This document shows, piece after piece, positions 61,826 to 64,000 of a stretch of DNA of 64,000 nucleotides. The stretch comes from an uncultured Clostridia bacterium (GTDB lineage: Bacteria > Bacillota > Clostridia > Christensenellales > CAG-917). The stretch's first letter is position 1. The number at the start of each line of letters is the position of its first letter. The translations under genes and the position numbers were made by a program. The notes beneath the pieces are model-generated. The model was not told where the DNA came from and made no database searches. It worked only from the letters and a program-made list of their open reading frames with translations. The stretch covers positions 161,900-225,899 of the forward strand of contig CANQNQ010000001.1 in NCBI GenBank assembly GCA_947625225.1, written 5' to 3'.

Positions 61826-62021
61826 CTGTCCTCCTTAATGGGCATAAGAACTTCTGGTGTTCTACCATTATAGAAATTAAATATAAAAAAGTCAATGCAA
61901 CGCGGCCATTTTTGCGCGCCTGCGCGACATTATACTTTCTTATTATTGCCAATAATAACCGAAAATTGTTAAATTCAAATTAAATATCGCTACGCAAGGA
62001 GGATTTTTTTCTTCCGTTGAT

Positions 62022-62096
62022 TTGGGGACGTGAGCAACACCGCTTGAAATGTTAGATTTGACGAAGACAAATGTAACATTTTTGCTCCGTCCCCAA
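62022..62096. repeat. Long imperfect palindrome with TTGGGGACG/CGTCCCCAA ends
   Basis: TTGGGGACG-t-GAGCA-[10 nt]-AAATGTTA-g-ATTTG-acgaaga-CAAAT-g-TAACATTT-TGCTC-CGTCCCCAA. Confidence 0.75.
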
Positions 62097-62162
62097 CTTT
62101 ATCGACCCGGCAGCATGTTTCAAACGAGAGCGCAAGCGATTTTGCTGTTTTTATAAAAATTT

Positions 62163-62738
62163 TTATAGAGCGGAATATATCATATCTGCCACTTTACCTG
62201 CGATTTCCGTTGCGTAAACATGCGGTACGGACATCAACTGCATAAGTGCGTCGCCGCTGTTTTCCGCGACCACCGCCAAAATCCCGACGTCGCCGAAGCG
62301 CGCTTTTTTGCCCTTTATCGCGGCGGGACACACTCCGTCGTCGCGCAGCACGATCTGCCCCACTCTGTCCGCCTGTCCAAGGCTTGCGTCCACGGCGATT
62401 ATGGGCGCGCCCTTGTGCGCGGCGACGATGAATTCCATCCAATCCTGCATGTTTTTGCCGTTGACGGGATGCTCCTCCGTGCCGTACACAAATGCTTCCA
62501 GCCCATACTTGCCGGTGAGCAAGGTGCCCACCATGGGGCCTACGGAGTCGCCGGAGATGGACATCGTGCCAAAGCACACCACCACGGGGCGGACGTCCTG
62601 CCCCGCGGGCGGCGTCTTGGGCGGCGTTTTGTCCGCTTCGTGGCGCTTGTTTTCTGCGGTCGCTGCCCTCAGTGCGTCTTTGATGAGGTTGTTTTCGAGG
62701 TTTTTTGTGACTTTGTTCATTGTGGGGATTGTTGTCAA
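62163..62738 (-). CDS. yyaC: Putative sporulation protein / spore protease YyaC
   Basis: VVVCFGTMSISGDSVGPMVGTLL, VDASLGQADRVGQI. Confidence 0.88.
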   Translation of the reverse strand: MTTIPTMNKVTKNLENNLIKDALRAATAENKRHEADKTPPKTPPAGQDVRPVVVCFGTMSISGDSVGPMVGTLLTGKYGLEAFVYGTEEHPVNGKNMQDWMEFIVAAHKGAPIIAVDASLGQADRVGQIVLRDDGVCPAAIKGKKARFGDVGILAVVAENSGDALMQLMSVPHVYATEIAGKVADMIYSAL

Positions 62739-62892
62739 ACCTCAAAAAAATATACCCTCCGCGTCAAATGTCGCAATATTTTTTTGTTATATCCTGCCAA
62801 TTTGCATTTTTAAGTTGCATAAAGCGTAATGATTGGTTATAATGATTCTAAGTATATGCACGCAGGCGCGTGTACATATAAAGGAGCCTCAT

Positions 62893-63699
62893 ATGACCTT
62901 TGCCATGCTTGGCGCCGTCAAGGCGGTGGACGTCGTATTTTATGCGCTGTTGGCGCTCGCATTTGCGGGCGGGCTTTTCGGCGGTCTCAAGAGGGCGTTC
63001 AAGGGCTTCTATATAGGCGTGATAACCGTGCTGGCGGCAATGCTGCTGACCAGCGCGACGATAGTGCCCGTGCGCAAGCTGGACGTATGCCAAGACCTTA
63101 CCTCCTCGCTGGAGTCCTCCACTTCCGATTGGGGGCAGGCGTTCACCACGCCCATCTACATTGCCCGCGACGACAACGGCGCGCCCGTGCGCAACGACAA
63201 GGGCGAGATAGAGGACTTCTATGTGGAGCTTGGCGACGGCGTGCGCGTCAGTCTTAAGGACGCGGCGGACGCGGGGCTTGCCAGCAAGACAAAGGCGAAG
63301 ACCGCGCTGAGGCTTGCGCGGCGCTTTGTAAACGAAGACAACGACGGCACTTCCCTCGCCCGATACGCGGCGGACGCGTTGGCGAATCTGATAATAGAGG
63401 TAGTGACGTTTGTCATATACAGCGTGGCGATAGCGGTGATATTGGTACTGCTGAGGGTGTTTGTGTTCAAGCGCATGCACGACTCGGACAGCCTTGCCAT
63501 CCAATTGACGGACAGGATATTGGGCGCGCTGGTGGCGGCAACGGTGGCGATGATAGTATTGTTGCTGGCGTTGGCGATAATAAGGGCGGCGCTTGGCACG
63601 ACTGCGGGCAGCGGCAAATACTTCGCGACGGCTCCGGGCACGGGATATCTGTATATGCACAATCCCATGTACCAGCTGCTCAACAAGATATTCGGTTGA
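62893..63699 (+). CDS. Multi-TM membrane protein, CvpA-like
   Basis: MTFAMLGAVKAVDVVFYALLALAFAGGLFGGLKRAFKGFYIG...; further TM segments. Confidence 0.6.
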   Translation: MTFAMLGAVKAVDVVFYALLALAFAGGLFGGLKRAFKGFYIGVITVLAAMLLTSATIVPVRKLDVCQDLTSSLESSTSDWGQAFTTPIYIARDDNGAPVRNDKGEIEDFYVELGDGVRVSLKDAADAGLASKTKAKTALRLARRFVNEDNDGTSLARYAADALANLIIEVVTFVIYSVAIAVILVLLRVFVFKRMHDSDSLAIQLTDRILGALVAATVAMIVLLLALAIIRAALGTTAGSGKYFATAPGTGYLYMHNPMYQLLNKIFG

Positions 63700-63757
63700 T
63701 CTTGCGGCGCAAGCCGCATAAAAAACATATGAAAATGCAATTTTCCAGGAGGGATCT

Positions 63758-64000
63758 ATGAAAGCATTGCGCAGCACTCTGACATTTGTTCTGGGACTGT
63801 TTTTGGGCATAATCATGCTCATCATCGCCATAGTCGGCGTGGTCCTGGGCATAGGCACAACCATGACCGTCAAGGACATCGGCGACAAGACCGGCATCGA
63901 CATCGTCGGCGAGGACAGCGCGCTGTATTCGCAGACGCTGCTTGACGCGATAAAGAGCGTGCTTGGCGACATACAAAACTTCGACACGCTGTCGCTGAAG
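63758..64000 (+). CDS. Hypothetical membrane protein, truncated by window end
   Basis: MKALRSTLTFVLGLFLGIIMLIIAIVGVVLG... open to 64000; AGGAGG RBS. Confidence 0.65.
   Translation, partial: MKALRSTLTFVLGLFLGIIMLIIAIVGVVLGIGTTMTVKDIGDKTGIDIVGEDSALYSQTLLDAIKSVLGDIQNFDTLSLK

Overview
The window looks like chromosome from a spore-forming, GC-moderate member of the Clostridia/Bacillota (inference from gene content: gerA-type tricistron, yyaC, dnaG-rpoD operon, type III glutamine synthetase). Most of it is densely packed housekeeping sequence: aspS/asnA/asnS, trxB, glmM, a GerA/B/C germinant-receptor operon, lacZ, a dnaG-rpoD-trmK-Nif3-zinc-ribbon operon, guaA/purA/purB, uppP, ychF, a C45 hydrolase, argS, glnN, tag, a copper module (CsoR-like/copA/CopZ-like), dut, a pyridoxamine kinase, ftsH-cysE-cysS and yyaC. 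The accessory interest lies in six places: (i) a tRNA-Arg(CCT) whose 21-bp 3' end is repeated exactly twice downstream, each copy running into a different hairpin (40.6-41.3 kb); (ii) an ABC exporter followed directly by two very large, probably beta-helical surface proteins (48.7-57.0 kb); (iii) a CsoR-family regulator with no cysteines and no canonical Cu(I) triad next to copA; (iv) a GerC-like protein without a lipobox cysteine; (v) two intergenic palindromic elements (57.44-57.60 kb and 62.02-62.10 kb); (vi) a divergent DprA-like protein beside the tRNA-repeat region. No CRISPR array, rRNA, intact transposase or prophage was seen. Everything here was read by eye with no database search.
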